A stretch of 64,000 nucleotides of DNA. It comes from Bryum argenteum. Its lineage: Eukaryota; Streptophyta; Bryopsida; Bryales; Bryaceae. The DNA is taken from NCBI GenBank assembly GCA_037043015.1, contig CM073323.1:27370758-27434757 (forward strand). The letters run 5' to 3'. Shown here piece by piece: positions 1-10,085 of this stretch (position 1 is its first letter; each line of letters begins with the position of its first letter). A model generated the notes under the pieces. The model ran no database searches. It saw only the letters and a list, made by a program, of their open reading frames with translations, and was not told where the DNA came from. A program made the position numbers and the translations under genes.

Positions 1-140
1 TCATCCTCTCCCTCCGGCGCTACTGGTCCTGGTCCTGGTCCTATCGCAATTGGAGGAAGCTCCACGGGCGCGGCGTCCAGCTCTTCGTCTTCGTCGAAAT
101 CGCTCAACGCGCCCTCCTCTGTTTCGTCCACGCTCCCCAT
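1..140 (-). CDS. N-terminus of an unrecognised acidic protein (partial, runs off left edge)
   Basis: On the minus strand an ATG at 140-138 opens a frame of 46 codons that is still open at base 1. The start context (GCAATGGGG) has a purine at -3 and G at +4, and a telo-box lies about 100 nt upstream, as is common in 5' leaders of plant housekeeping genes. The peptide starts MGSVDETEEG, then carries an acidic stretch (DFDEDEELD) and a Pro/Gly run (GPGPGPV). A longer frame through the same segment in another phase is Arg-rich, has no good start and is read as a shadow. I do not recognise the protein; the acidic disordered start would suit many nuclear or chloroplast-targeted proteins. The neighbouring bases outside the window would decide. 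Confidence 0.5.
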   Translation of the reverse strand, partial: MGSVDETEEGALSDFDEDEELDAAPVELPPIAIGPGPGPVAPEGED

Positions 141-236
141 TGCAATCCTTAATCCTGCCCCTCCTCAATCGAGCTGTTCTACGAAAATCGTCGTCGAACA
201 ATCGGGCCTTGCGAGAGACGATGAGAAGCAGGGGAA

Positions 237-245
237 TTAGGGTTT
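237..245 (-). promoter_or_regulatory. Telo-box in the 5' leader or promoter of the left-edge gene
   Basis: AAACCCTAA on the minus strand, about 97 nt upstream of the ATG at 140. Telo-boxes are enriched near transcription starts of plant translation and cell-cycle genes. It supports a real gene reading leftwards. Confidence 0.45.
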
Positions 246-420
246 GGCGCTCATCGTTGATGGTCGGTCCCGTTGGAAACTCGGTCACTCTGCTTGAATT
301 GCTGCTTTCAACGTGTCTTGGACTACACGATTGCACCTGTTCTGAGATGGTATATTCTTCAATTCAATTACTTGGCAACCAGATGATTATTCAAGCATTT
401 TGGAGTTCAGAATGATATTT

Positions 421-1599
421 ATTTTGGAATTTGTATTCATCCGCACAAGGTAGGTGCGGCCATCTCCAAACACAAATTCTTTTAGGTGAACTTACGCATT
501 TATGCCGATTTAAGGAGTTCTAATACTTCTTCACAAAAAGTGGAACATGAAACTTTTCCCCTACATATCTAAATATAATAGAATAATTTCCCAAGTTGAG
601 TTAAAATTTTCTAACTGATTCTCTCTATTTCTATTATGATTTTTTAAAGTAGAAGACAAGTAGATGCCTGTAATAAGGCATAGGTGGGCATTTTCTCTTC
701 TCATCATACTTGCAAATAACAAATGTCCATTCACATTATGCCACTTAGTTAGTGTATAAGACACATGCAATTGATGGAATTTATTTTAAAAGGTCTCCTA
801 TTATACTAAGTTTTATACTAAGTAGTTTTTGTTTTCTTTTAAATGGTTTTGACCATAGGAGTGCTTATCGCGATCTAGTTGAGTGCACTTTAAATTGTGA
901 GCGATGAATCTAGCATTTGAGGTGCATGCGTGCACACAAAAGGCTGATTTGAGCATTTGTGGTGCTAAAGTAGTGTTTTCAGACTTCTAAGTTTAGATTT
1001 GAGTGATTTGTAGATCAAGAAGCTTTGTTGACATAGATTGAGGGCTAATCTAGTGTAGGGACTGCACAAGTGTTCATTTATCTACATTGAGGACCGATTT
1101 GATATGAGCCTTTAGAGGTGCAACCACACCTTGTGTCTGTCCTAAAGATCTACATCAAGCATTTAGACGTGAAACAGCTTGAAGGAAATCTGATTTGAGT
1201 GGGAACAAGTGGATCTTGATTGTTTGAGTGTCTGAGAGGCTTATCGTGCATTGTTTTGTGCACAAGTGTAATTATGTGAACACTTGTAGGATTGATTTGA
1301 GTGATTGGAAGCTAGATTTAAGATTTGGTGTTGCAAGGGTAGGTTTGTGCTTTGCCATGGCTTTTTTGGAATGTGAGATGTTTAGGGTGCTTGAGAAGTA
1401 CCATGACACCAACTACAACTTGTAGAAGTTTAAGATAAACTTGAGACTCTCTTCTGTTGACTTTTCAATTGTCATGATGTGATGTTTGCGTAAGAAGCCA
1501 CTCGTCGAGATGCAAATGTGAAGATGACGCCTAGTAGGAGTTTGGAGCTACCTACGGTGATTGTGGCAAATGCACTTCCAATATCAACGTCCGTTGTAT
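421..1599. other. Gene-free AT-rich stretch
   Basis: No open frame resembling a protein and no clear terminal repeats. From about 840 to 1440 there is a monotonous T/G-rich sequence with many variants of 'gatttgag', 'agtg' and 'ttgtagat'. It may be the strongly diverged 5' part of the copia fossil that follows, but I cannot align it to a known copia region. Confidence 0.4.
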
Positions 1600-3485
1600 A
1601 AGTAGCACAAATTGGAAAGGAGCCTAAATGTTTGCAAGAGACACAAGAGGAAGAAGTGGTGGAAGAGAGGCAACCACCACATGAGGAGATTGGAGAGGAA
1701 CATCATTCACAAGGCTCAAGGTACCGAAGAAGGTAGAGGATCTGCTTGATGAGTGGTAGTTTAATCGGCACATTCTTCCACCATCTAGTAAGGTAAAACG
1801 TGCGAATTTGGCTTGTTTTGATGATCTTTTGAGCCTAGGTAATGTTTTGCAAAGTATGGATGCAAGCAAGTGGAAGTTGGCCATGCAAAAGGAGTGCATC
1901 TCCAATAGCCAATGACACATGGGAGTTGGCCCCATTATTGAAGGGCCACAAGAATGTTGGTTATAAATGAGTATTTAAGACGAAGAGTGATGCACAAGGC
2001 AATGTAGTGCGCTACATGGTATGTTTGGTAGCAAAGCACTTCTTTGAAGTGCAGGATATTGATTTTCATGAGACCTTTGCACCCATGGCCAAGTTTACAA
2101 CCATTCATTGCATATTGGCAAATGGGGCAGCCATGGACTTAGAGACTGACAAAATGGATGTGAAGACGACGTTTTTAAGTGGATGGGTCGAGGAAGACAT
2201 TTACATGGATCAGTCCCTTGGCTTTGTAGAGGAAGGCACTCAAGCATAATAAGTTATTGTATGGGCTCAAGCAATCACCTATGGCGTGGTACCAAAAGAT
2301 TGATATGTATTTCTCCAAAGAAGGCTTCTCTAAAAGCGATGTAGATCAATTCTTGTCTCTATGACTCAAGACAACTACATTAGTGAGAAGGTGCTAAAGC
2401 AATCCAAGATGGAGGAGTACAAGCAGATTGAAACTCTACTTGGAGTTGTAGGTTGTTCTTAAAGCTCTCGAATGAGGAGTTCAAGGAGGTTAAAGTGGAG
2501 ATGAAGATCATTCTATACAACACAACGGTGGTGTCGTTGATGTATGCAATGGTGGCTACAAGAGTTGACCTTGCATTTTTGGTGAGCATGGTAGGCTAAT
2601 TCATTGCAAGGATTGAACCTCAACATAGGATGGTGGTAGAAAGCATCTTGAAGTACTTGAAATGTACCATTGACTACAAATTGTCCCTTGGTGTTAAGGA
2701 CATAGAGTTGGAGTAATATTATAATGCGGATTGGTCGGATGATGTGAATGAGTGTTGGTCTACGACAAGGTATATGTTTTGTGAAGGAAATAGTGCAATT
2801 TTGAGGAAATGCATGAGGTAACCCACTATAACAATGTCTACTACTGAGGCGGAGTACATGACAACTAGTCAATGCTTAAAAGAGGCATTTTGGCTACCCA
2901 ACTTGTAAGGATGTCGGCTATGTGTAAAGGGGAGCCACGAGGATCATGTGTGGCAACCCAAGATACACTACCTCTCCCAAAGATCCCAAGGACAACTCTC
3001 ATACAAAGCACATTGATGTGCAATACGACTTAATCCGCTAGAAGTTGGAGAATGAAGACGTGTGCTTGTGGTATTGTCGAACAGAGGACATGGCGGTGGA
3101 TGTCTTGACTAAGGCGCTTGCTAAGGTCAGGCACGAGAAGCTTACAAAGGCGAGAGATTTGCGAGGTGGTAATTCCTCGCAAAGTGGGAGTGTCAAAAAA
3201 TTGATTCTTCGTAGTTTATTAGTACTTATTAGAGTATAATATAGTGTGTAAAAGGGGTTGGTCATTGGTGTTCTAGACTGTGTGAGGAGGGATCCTTCTA
3301 AGAGCCTCGAGAGTGGAGAGAGGCCTTGGCCACTTGTTTATCCCAACTTGATCGTAGTATTGTGTGCCTACCTATGAATATATAAGCAAGGGCTTGGAAT
3401 GAGTATGTATCTCATTCAAGCATTCATTGCTTTACTTGTTTGTGAGCTTTAATTTGTAATTTCTATCTCTCTTATACATGTATCA
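1600..3485 (+). mobile_element. Ty1/copia LTR retrotransposon fossil with 3' LTR
   Basis: Plus-strand remnants of a copia polyprotein in order. The integrase-RT spacer and RT start lie about 1820-2000 (similarity to ASKWKLAMQKE and NDTWELAP). The core RT lies about 2007-2240 (FHETFAPMAKFTTI and MDVKTTFLSG match the copia RT consensus DYxETFAPVAKxxTIR and QMDVKTAFLNG). The RNase H end lies about 3045-3170 (WYCRTEDMAVDVLTKAL matches YxxTEDQxADILTKPL). A polypurine tract ends at 3190 and is followed at once by TGT, the expected 3' LTR start. The LTR runs to about 3485 and contains a TATA-like AATATATAAG near 3380. No 5' LTR or gag was found. The element is old and broken, with many breaks (well over five). 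Confidence 0.85.
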
Positions 3486-3546
3486 TGCATTAAAGTATAG
3501 ATATATAGTCATATATATAGACATACCAATATGGAAAATTATAAAA

Positions 3547-3697
3547 AACACGTAATTCGTTATAATGGGAATATTCAGATTATCAAATTGAGCTTGAGTT
3601 GAGCCAAATTTACTGTGTGGGTACATTTAGCTCGACTCCACCTAAACCCACATTTCTCAAAATCACTACATAATACCATTATAACGAATTACGTGTT
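3547..3697. mobile_element. MITE with perfect 22-bp terminal inverted repeats
   Basis: The segment 3547-3568 (starting AACACGTAATTCG) is the exact reverse complement of 3676-3697 (ending CGAATTACGTGTT). About 107 bp of AT-rich non-coding sequence lie between. Flanks are A-rich (AAAA on both sides), so the target-site duplication is ambiguous and the superfamily is not assigned. Confidence 0.75.
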
Positions 3698-5011
3698 AAA
3701 ACTTTACGCAGCAACCCCTAATTGCACAAAGAATTAAATTTAAATTCTTTTTATGAAGACATTTTGGCAAGGGTTTGGTGTTCTTATTTAATTATTCACT
3801 ATCACTAGTAGTCATGGGTGGATCACTGATTACACATAGCTAAATAACAAATTGCATACAAGCCCCTAACTCTCTATAAAACCAGACATGGGTTACAACG
3901 GCTCAACCTTCAAACTTCATCCAACTTTCACAATTGTAATCTGCCAAACAAAGAATAATTAAGATTCAATCAAATTTCATTTGTAACTTGTATGTCAAAC
4001 CAACTTTGAGATCTCATGGTTGGATCTTCTAAGAATAAATGCTTACATTAAACTTATTTCCGCCTAAACTAGAAGAAATCTGGATTTTATGATTTAGACA
4101 ATTCTACATCAAGAACAATTAGGGTTACACACTACCAATTTTGTGTTCTCTCACCGTAATCACTGTGTACATCTAAGAGCATCTTCTGCAATATCCCATG
4201 TAAATAATGTAGAGATTGAGGTAACTACGATGAACTTCATCTTGTATAATATTTAACCTTGCTAAATTACTACTATGTACAGTTTTAATGGTATAAGATG
4301 ATATAGAGTCTATAACAAGGGCCTCAATAAGCCGACGTACATACAATATTTTTTGAACTTGATTTTGTTGAATATGACCATTGGATTCCATAAACAAATG
4401 AGTATGACTAAATCTCATAAGCAAAAGAGTTATATTGGTTGATTTGGAGTAAGTTCTTTTGTATGTCGACTATTCTGAAACAACGAGTACATTGGGACTA
4501 GGAGAACATGATGAAGGTCAACTAACATAAACTTGGAGCTCTCATATTAGCTCCACCAAAATTTGAAATGGCTTCAAATTCTTACATATTCATGATATTT
4601 TCCCAACTTAGGGCCCATTTTCCATGTTAGACCCGTCCCCGAAAATTGAGAGGGTCTCAAAAAAGCAAGCCATTCCCATGCAACCCAATCCGTAATTAGA
4701 TTTATGGGAACCCGTAGTATTTCAAAGGCTTGCCAAGGGGAGGTGGCAAGCCCTTGAAATAAAAATAGAACCCTTAAAGCAAATTTGGAAGCTTTGTCCT
4801 CTTGTCTATGCCTTTTTGAGGATAAGTAGTGCCTTCTTAGGATCCTTACACTATGGATCATGAAGATTGACCATGGCCTTCTAAAACTTGTGATTGGAGA
4901 GTAAAGTGCTCTTGGTCCCATTTGGCTTTACACTACCTTGAAGAAAGGAGAAAGACCATTAACTTTGAGGTCCCCAAAGTATACTAAATTTTGCATTGTG
5001 GATAATGTTTT
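3698..5011. other. Intergenic stretch without recognised gene
   Basis: Only short frames. One (4574-4921, minus) has the composition of non-coding DNA and no family resemblance. No LTR, TIR or tRNA-like box was found. Confidence 0.4.
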
Positions 5012-5088
5012 CATGGTCTCCTTGATTATAGTTGAGTCGAAGCAAATACCTCAAATACCTCGACTCAACTACAATCAAGGAGACCATG
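5012..5088. repeat. Near-perfect 29-bp stem foldback
   Basis: 5012-5040 (starting CATGGTCTCCTTGAT) pairs with 5060-5088 (ending ATCAAGGAGACCATG), 28 of 29 positions matching, across a 19-nt loop. An RNA from either strand would form a 77-nt hairpin. It could be the core of a small foldback element or a miRNA-like precursor. Nothing in the flanks decides. Confidence 0.6.
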
Positions 5089-5395
5089 AGCCTCAAAAAT
5101 CATTGATTGGTTAGTATTCAATCATTTAAAAAGAAAGGAGGAAAAAGGGGAGGGTAAGAGGGAGAATGATGAGAATTTATATTAGAGAATTGAGCTTAAA
5201 CTTCTCCCGGTCAAAATCCATTTTTGACACTACAAGAGTGACCAAGGCACTCAAAAATCCATTTTTGATTTATCATGGTCACAGCTCTTGACCAAGAGCC
5301 ATAACCATGAAAATGATTTTAATTTTCTTGGTCATGACTCTTGGTCCATAGTGTAAAGGGACCTTATTGAATATTTAAAGTAATGACAACAGACT
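5089..5395. other. Intergenic, imperfect inverted repeats only
   Basis: Contains a repeated CAAAATCCATTTTTGA-like word (about 5212 and 5250) and an imperfect foldback from about 5229 to 5353 that starts CACTA and ends TAGTG. No gene seen. Confidence 0.35.
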
Positions 5396-5595
5396 TTCGT
5401 ATTGAGATCGAGTGAAGTTGAAGTCACCGTTCGGATACTGTGATTACAATAGATATTTATGGTTGTGATGGACTTTCCCCGGATCTTTCGAAATGTAAGG
5501 AATGTGTCACGATTGTAGAAAGTCACTACCAACTTGCGAAGGTTCCTCTAGAAGCTGTTCGAACATACAGTGTTTACAAAAACAAGTCGAACTGT

Positions 5596-5722
5596 GTCCA
5601 CCCTGAGAGGGGTTAGTAGTCCTATACCACTGTTGTTATGTCCTGTGGGCATACCATCAAGGGTAGGTCGAACGGACACTATATTCACGCCAACCCGTAA
5701 GGGTCTGGTGTTCTTCTTCTTC
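5596..5722 (+). mobile_element. 5'-truncated SINE with 25-bp target-site duplication and (TTC)n tail
   Basis: Flanked by a perfect 25-bp direct repeat, 5571-5595 and 5723-5747 (starting TGTTTACAAAAACAAG). The insert opens with GTCCACCCTGAGAGG, ends in a TTC-repeat tail, and its last about 70 bp resemble the 3' end of the full-length tRNA-derived SINEs at 30.5 and 35.2 kb (AACGGACACT, TTCACGCC, GGGTCTGG). The paralogous site at about 9170-9200 has the target only once, so this copy arrived after the segmental duplication. Confidence 0.85.
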
Positions 5723-5790
5723 TGTTTACAAAAACAAGTCGAACTGTACAGACCCTTGGCATGCACATAAGAAAAAAAGCTGTACAGACA

Positions 5791-5801
5791 TTTATAATTA
5801 G
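5791..5801 (+). promoter_or_regulatory. Candidate TATA box of gene 1, conserved in unit 2
   Basis: TTTATAATTAG here and TTTATAAATAG at 9248-9258 lie at equivalent positions of the duplicated upstream region, each preceded by GTACAG and followed by CTTTTACA or CCTTTACA. They are the best candidates for core promoters of the two paralogous genes. That would imply a long 5' leader with at least one leader intron. Inference only. Confidence 0.35.
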
Positions 5802-6640
5802 CTTTTACACAGACATAATAATAGTATGGTTCTCAGTGAATGTGGGCTGCTTCACACTACAGCCGAAGGTTGAGAGGCAGTCGATTTCCACCAATCGAGT
5901 CGAGAGGCCGTCGATTTCTTTTCATAAAAAATTCGATTCCTTTGTACTCCCAATCCCACGGCATAGTGTGAAGCGGCCCCAATATCAAGCTACAGTACAC
6001 AGTACACAGTGAAGACCGCCGATGAAGCCACCGACGGTTCGAACCAGCAGATAGAGGTCGGATTGTTGGAACGTGGCGGATTGTTGGGACGTGTCGTATT
6101 GTTTGAACGTGTCAGATTGTTGGAACATGAGCGGCTACTTAGAAGCTTCTTGAGTTCTTCCGAAAGTCTGCAGCATCCGGCCGTGTCTGCATCCTCCAGA
6201 CTGACTATATATACATCTCATTGCTTCATTGTAGGTCTCCTTTGCAGTTGCCAGACTTACTTCTTCGAACTGATCGATGCACCTCGTTGGTTTCATGTAG
6301 ATCAAGGTCTCTTTGATCCTATAGAGCTCTGTCGTGCATCGAACCAAGTGTTCCTTGGAGTTTAATTGAATCGTGACACGAGCGCTCGCCCTCTCTGAGA
6401 CCGGAGTTTGGGCAGTCGTGTAAGTTGCTCAGACAACTTGGAAGAATCATTTAACGTTCCGAGATCGAGGCTTGTGGTTTGTTACCACGGTCCAGGGTTC
6501 GAGGTTGCGAGTGTAAACTTGCACATGAGGTTTGTCGGCTTGGTGGGTGCAGAGCGTCGTCAACAGTGTCAAGCTCAGTGTGTCTGAGACAAGCTAGTCA
6601 AAATGCTCTGAAGGTGTGATTCTTTCCGTTGCTTTTAGCT

Positions 6641-7349
6641 TTCTAGATACTTGTGCATGTGCAATATTCAGTACCATGGATAAGGTGAAAAAACTGGGCA
6701 TTTTGTTGCTTTTAGTCTCTCGAGTTTGACGCTAGTAGCAGCATGCATTCTGTTTGTCCCTTGACATCTTCCTGGTGCTTTGATTTTGGTCTTTTTATAT
6801 ATATTTATTCTTAACAATGTTTTCAAAAACATGGCTTTCTGTACTACAATTGGCGAGAAAGTAAGTTTTCCGAAAATAACAATCAGTTTAGTGCCAAACT
6901 ACCTAGCATCAACTTTGTCGATGATGTCTCAAGTGGGAGGTGGATGATGTCCCAAGTGGGAGGTGGATGATGTCCCAAGTGGGAGGTGGCAGTGAATAAT
7001 CTTTTCAATATAAGGCATGTCTCACTTGTATCTAATCAGATGTACTTTCTCCATAACACACTCTGGAAGTGAAGTCATCATGAATGCTCTATTTTGGTGG
7101 AAATTTGAATCTTCTGTTTATGACTAGTGCATGAGAAACATGATTTCTGTTTTGTGTTTTCATGCTCTCTTCTTGTGTAAGAGAGGCTACTCACCTTGTC
7201 TTGGGAGTGCTTTGAGGATAACTCCATAGTGGTCCCTGAAGACAAACCTCAACAACCAGGACTGATTATTGGGACCGGTGTTAATGATATGCTGCAGACT
7301 ATGCCTTTCAGCGGGAGCGTTTCAGAAACAAGCAATTACTCTCGTTTCA
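6641..7349 (+). other. Leader/intron region of gene 1, with 23-bp satellite
   Basis: Not clearly aligned with unit 2. A plausible splice acceptor (ATATGCTGCAG) ends at about 7298, 50 nt before the shared start codon; gene 2 has a similar TAGATTGCAG about 40 nt before its start. This suggests that a leader intron ends here. A 23-bp sequence is repeated in tandem at 6920-6988. Confidence 0.4.
6920..6988 (+). repeat. Tandem repeat, 23 bp x 3
   Basis: Three head-to-tail copies of a 23-bp unit beginning GATGATGTCYCAAGTGGG; only one base differs between copies. Lies within the presumed leader intron of the gene at 7350. Confidence 0.9.
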
Positions 7350-8549
7350 ATGGCTGACGCTGTGCTGGTGGGATTGGCTGTCGGGCAATTTGTATCAAGT
7401 GTGCTGATACCTGTAGCTATTGTGGCACTGCCAGAAACATGGAAGAAAATAGTCAAGATCTGGAAGGGCATGAAAATAAAGAAATTAAGTGACAAGGACC
7501 AAGCCAATCTATCAATCATACACACAACCATGACAAAACTGGAGCGGATTTCGGACCAATCATGGCTTCGGATACCCAACGCAAGTTCATTGCTGACCAT
7601 GCTGCAGTTCCTGGCAAACTCACTCGAGACGATGATCGGGAAGCGTATACGACGGATTCGGATTCCGAATGAAAGAATTTCGGAACGCATCAAGTCGATT
7701 GCTGTGACGTTGCAGATATTGGACAATTACGATGGCCTGGAGTTTTACCAGGAACGGAAGGAGAATCTACTCAGGGACCTTCTTGATATCTTGAGCAAAG
7801 ATGACTTGCTTTTCCCTGAGGAGAATTCCAACAACAAATCGATGGTAACTACGTTTCCAGGGATTCGCTATGTATTTGGGCCGACGAAGACCCTGAGTAT
7901 ATCAAGCAGCGTGCTCGAATGCATCGAGCATGTGCTCAGGTGGTTAAGAGATTTCAAGCTTGATCGTGGCAGCATCGAAGTTGCTCTCTATGACGTGTTT
8001 ACCGAGATTCTGCCCCAGGCTTTAATGGAGCATCTTGGTCGTAGTCGTTTCGGACCGATCGAAATCGGGCAGTTTCGTGAGAATGTAAGGTTTTTCCGAA
8101 GTTTCTCACAATCGTCAACGTTTGTTGAGATTCAAGGTGAGGTTGGATTAAAGTTGGATCATGAGGAGAAGATCAATGTCGAGCTTCGAGATGTTGGTTG
8201 GACGACTTGGAATGAGCTGCAACAGCGAATCGACTCCAACAACAAAAGTTCTACTCATGAAGTTGCTGAAACAAGTTCACGTCGAAAGTCCTTTACGACA
8301 GACTCTGCAAGTGTATGTGATTATTGTAAAATCTTGATTAACGGAGATAATCAAGTCGATATTGACCTTATGAGAGAAAGGCACTCTCTTGAGTGTCGTA
8401 GAAAGCAGCAGCAGAAAATCGACAATAATCTAACTGATACATCTAAGTGTCTGGTTTGCCCGGCTCTAATAGGCCACTTATCATCATACGAGCAGCAAGT
8501 GCATGTCAATGCTTGCTTGGACAGGGGAGAGGAACGCAGGCATGGATAG
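7350..8549 (+). CDS. Unknown helical protein with two C-terminal UBZ-like C2HC fingers (tandem paralogue 1)
   Basis: Single exon, 399 aa. The ATG at 7350 is preferred because the same CAATGGCTGA start is kept in the paralogue at 10824, while the 27 codons upstream in frame are not conserved and cross a likely splice acceptor. Residues 1-27 (MADAVLVGLAVGQFV...) form a hydrophobic, possibly membrane-active segment. Residues 28-290 are predicted by eye to be largely helical, with conserved blocks ERIKSIA, ECIEHVLRWLRD, EILPQALMEHL and STFVEIQGEVGLKLD. The tail has C323-x2-C326-x18-H345-x3-C349 and C367-x2-C370-x14-H385-x3-C389. The second, ending HVNACLD, resembles Rad18/SLX4-type ubiquitin-binding (UBZ4) fingers but with a longer loop. 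No NB-ARC, kinase or LRR domain follows. It is about 45-50% identical by eye to its neighbour. Function unknown; a ubiquitin-reading immune or cell-death protein is a hypothesis. Confidence 0.75.
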   Translation: MADAVLVGLAVGQFVSSVLIPVAIVALPETWKKIVKIWKGMKIKKLSDKDQANLSIIHTTMTKLERISDQSWLRIPNASSLLTMLQFLANSLETMIGKRIRRIRIPNERISERIKSIAVTLQILDNYDGLEFYQERKENLLRDLLDILSKDDLLFPEENSNNKSMVTTFPGIRYVFGPTKTLSISSSVLECIEHVLRWLRDFKLDRGSIEVALYDVFTEILPQALMEHLGRSRFGPIEIGQFRENVRFFRSFSQSSTFVEIQGEVGLKLDHEEKINVELRDVGWTTWNELQQRIDSNNKSSTHEVAETSSRRKSFTTDSASVCDYCKILINGDNQVDIDLMRERHSLECRRKQQQKIDNNLTDTSKCLVCPALIGHLSSYEQQVHVNACLDRGEERRHG

Positions 8550-9045
8550 AGAAGAGTTCTGCTATTTATAGTAGGTCCGTGGCTCAAAATCCACGGAGGA
8601 CCGCAAGTCACTCACTAGATCAGGAGGTACATTATGGTTTCTAACTCTGGATTTCAATGTATATCTGGTGTACATATTAAGGGTTCCATTCCAAATTTTA
8701 TAACTAGTTCAATATCAATCTCTTTTTTTTTTATTCCAGTTGATCCAGTCTCCTACATACTTTGCACAATCTTTGAACTCGAATCCTTTTGCAAATCCCC
8801 AATGGGCTTACGTAATCTGAGCTTTCGTACGAATCTGAGCTAGTGTACGAAGCATGTTGTACTTTGAGTTGTTTCTGAGCCTTAGGTAGTCAATTGAGTG
8901 TTTAACTTAGACAAGAAAAACGGTCTGATTCAGCCACTTGGAGTGAAAATGTGTACTCATGACACTCTTCATTCGAAGATAATGTTGCTGCATGAGACAT
9001 GAATTCACGCTATGATTATAAAACCCTGTTATCAATAATTGTGCC
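8550..9045. other. 3' region of gene 1 and spacer
   Basis: Holds the likely 3' UTR of the 7350 gene. A motif GAGGTACATTATGG followed by ATTTCAATGTA (8624-8662) recurs at 13931-13967, far from either gene. No gene seen. Confidence 0.4.
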
Positions 9046-10085
9046 AAGACTTTTGCGGTTTAATGTTAAAAATACACAAGAAAATTGTGGTGGACATGGA
9101 CTATCCCCGGATCTTTCAGAAATTAAGCGATGAGTGACTAGCAACTTGGCAGGTTCAATAAGCAAACATACAATATTCACAAAAACGAGTTGTCCTGCAC
9201 AGAGCCTTGTAATTAGGCATGAAAACATGAAAAAACTTGTACAGCCATTTATAAATAGCCTTTACAGACTTTATACAGTAATATGGTACACATTGTAGAC
9301 GAACAATCCGGACAGGAACTTACCACGAATGAATGAAGACCTCCGATAGAGCTACCGACGATTCCAACCACTGAAGGTCGGTACCTGGGCGGCGACTAAG
9401 AAGCCTCTTTCAGAATTCCGCAGACTCTGCACATCAGCCCTGGCATCCTCTTCATAGACTACCTGGCATTGCCTCGCCGTCTTTCTAAGCCACTCTGTGT
9501 TAGAGTTGCTTAATGAGTTGCCCGTCCTTCTCCGAAACGGTCGATGTAACTCGTTGGTTCTTGCGTAGATCAAGGTCTCTTTGATCCTCTATAGCTTGCT
9601 AGCCTCTCTCCTCTACTCTGGAAGCTCATTCTCTGGCTAGCATCGAAACAATTGATCACGTGGCAGACCTAGCACTTACTGACACCGTTGAGGTCGTGGG
9701 TTTCTGTTCACCAAGTTGCCGGTACTTTCCTCGGGATTCATGCAACTTGTCGTTTCCGATGGAGATCAGGGTTTGTCTTACACTCCCCAGCCTGCTCACT
9801 TCTTGGTATCGCATTTCATAGTTGAACTTCTTCTCTCTGTCTTGCATTGAGTGAGTTGTTTCTTGTGGAGTTTCAGTCGTAGCTTACTTTTCCCGGACGG
9901 TCATCCGAAACTTGGACGAGGCTTGTGGTGTATCATCCCGGTTCAAGTTTGTTTAAGGTAGGCACTGTAAACTTGCTAATCAGGTTTGTCGATTTGGTGG
10001 TGCAGAGCATCAACTGTGTCCTCACTGCAAGCAGACCGTGAGAGTGTGAGACCAGGAAGTCAAACTGAGGTGAGATCTTATCGAG
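9046..10085 (+). repeat. Upstream half of tandem duplication, unit 2
   Basis: Counterpart of 5396-6640 (shared blocks listed there). It lacks the SINE present in unit 1 and keeps one copy of its target. The order of blocks is the same, which argues for one segmental duplication of about 3.5 kb rather than independent gains. Confidence 0.75.
9248..9258 (+). promoter_or_regulatory. Candidate TATA box of gene 2
   Basis: TTTATAAATAG, at the position equivalent to 5791-5801 in unit 1. Confidence 0.35.

Larger units (their letters stand above)
5396..6640 (+). repeat. Upstream half of tandem duplication, unit 1
   Basis: This non-coding stretch aligns in order with 9046-10085, upstream of the second paralogous gene. 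Shared blocks include a TCCCCGGATCTTTC word (5474-5490 and 9103-9118), a CAAAAACRAGT block, a TTTATAA(A/T)TAG box, a GAAGACC(G/T)CCGAT block, an AGATCAAGGTCTCTTTGATCC block (about 6300 and 9567), and a GTAAACTTGC block ending GGTTTGTCGRYTTGGTGG (about 6510 and 9965). Protein frames in one copy are not conserved in the other, so the sequence is probably promoter and 5' UTR. A SINE fragment is inserted at 5596-5722. Confidence 0.75.

Noticed and set aside
5229-5353. CACTA-type foldback (CACTA...TAGTG)
   Set aside because: The inverted ends match only with gaps, no 3-bp target duplication is visible, and CACTA is a short word in AT-rich DNA.
6009-6365. 118-codon frame upstream of gene 1
   Set aside because: The aligned segment of unit 2 has early stops in all matching phases, so the frame is not conserved. 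Treated as leader or promoter DNA.
9352-9573. Minus-strand frame rich in charged residues in unit 2
   Set aside because: Some similarity to the minus strand of unit 1 (RIKETLIY) is explained by DNA-level duplication; the frame is not kept over its length. An ancient antisense exon is not excluded but not supported.
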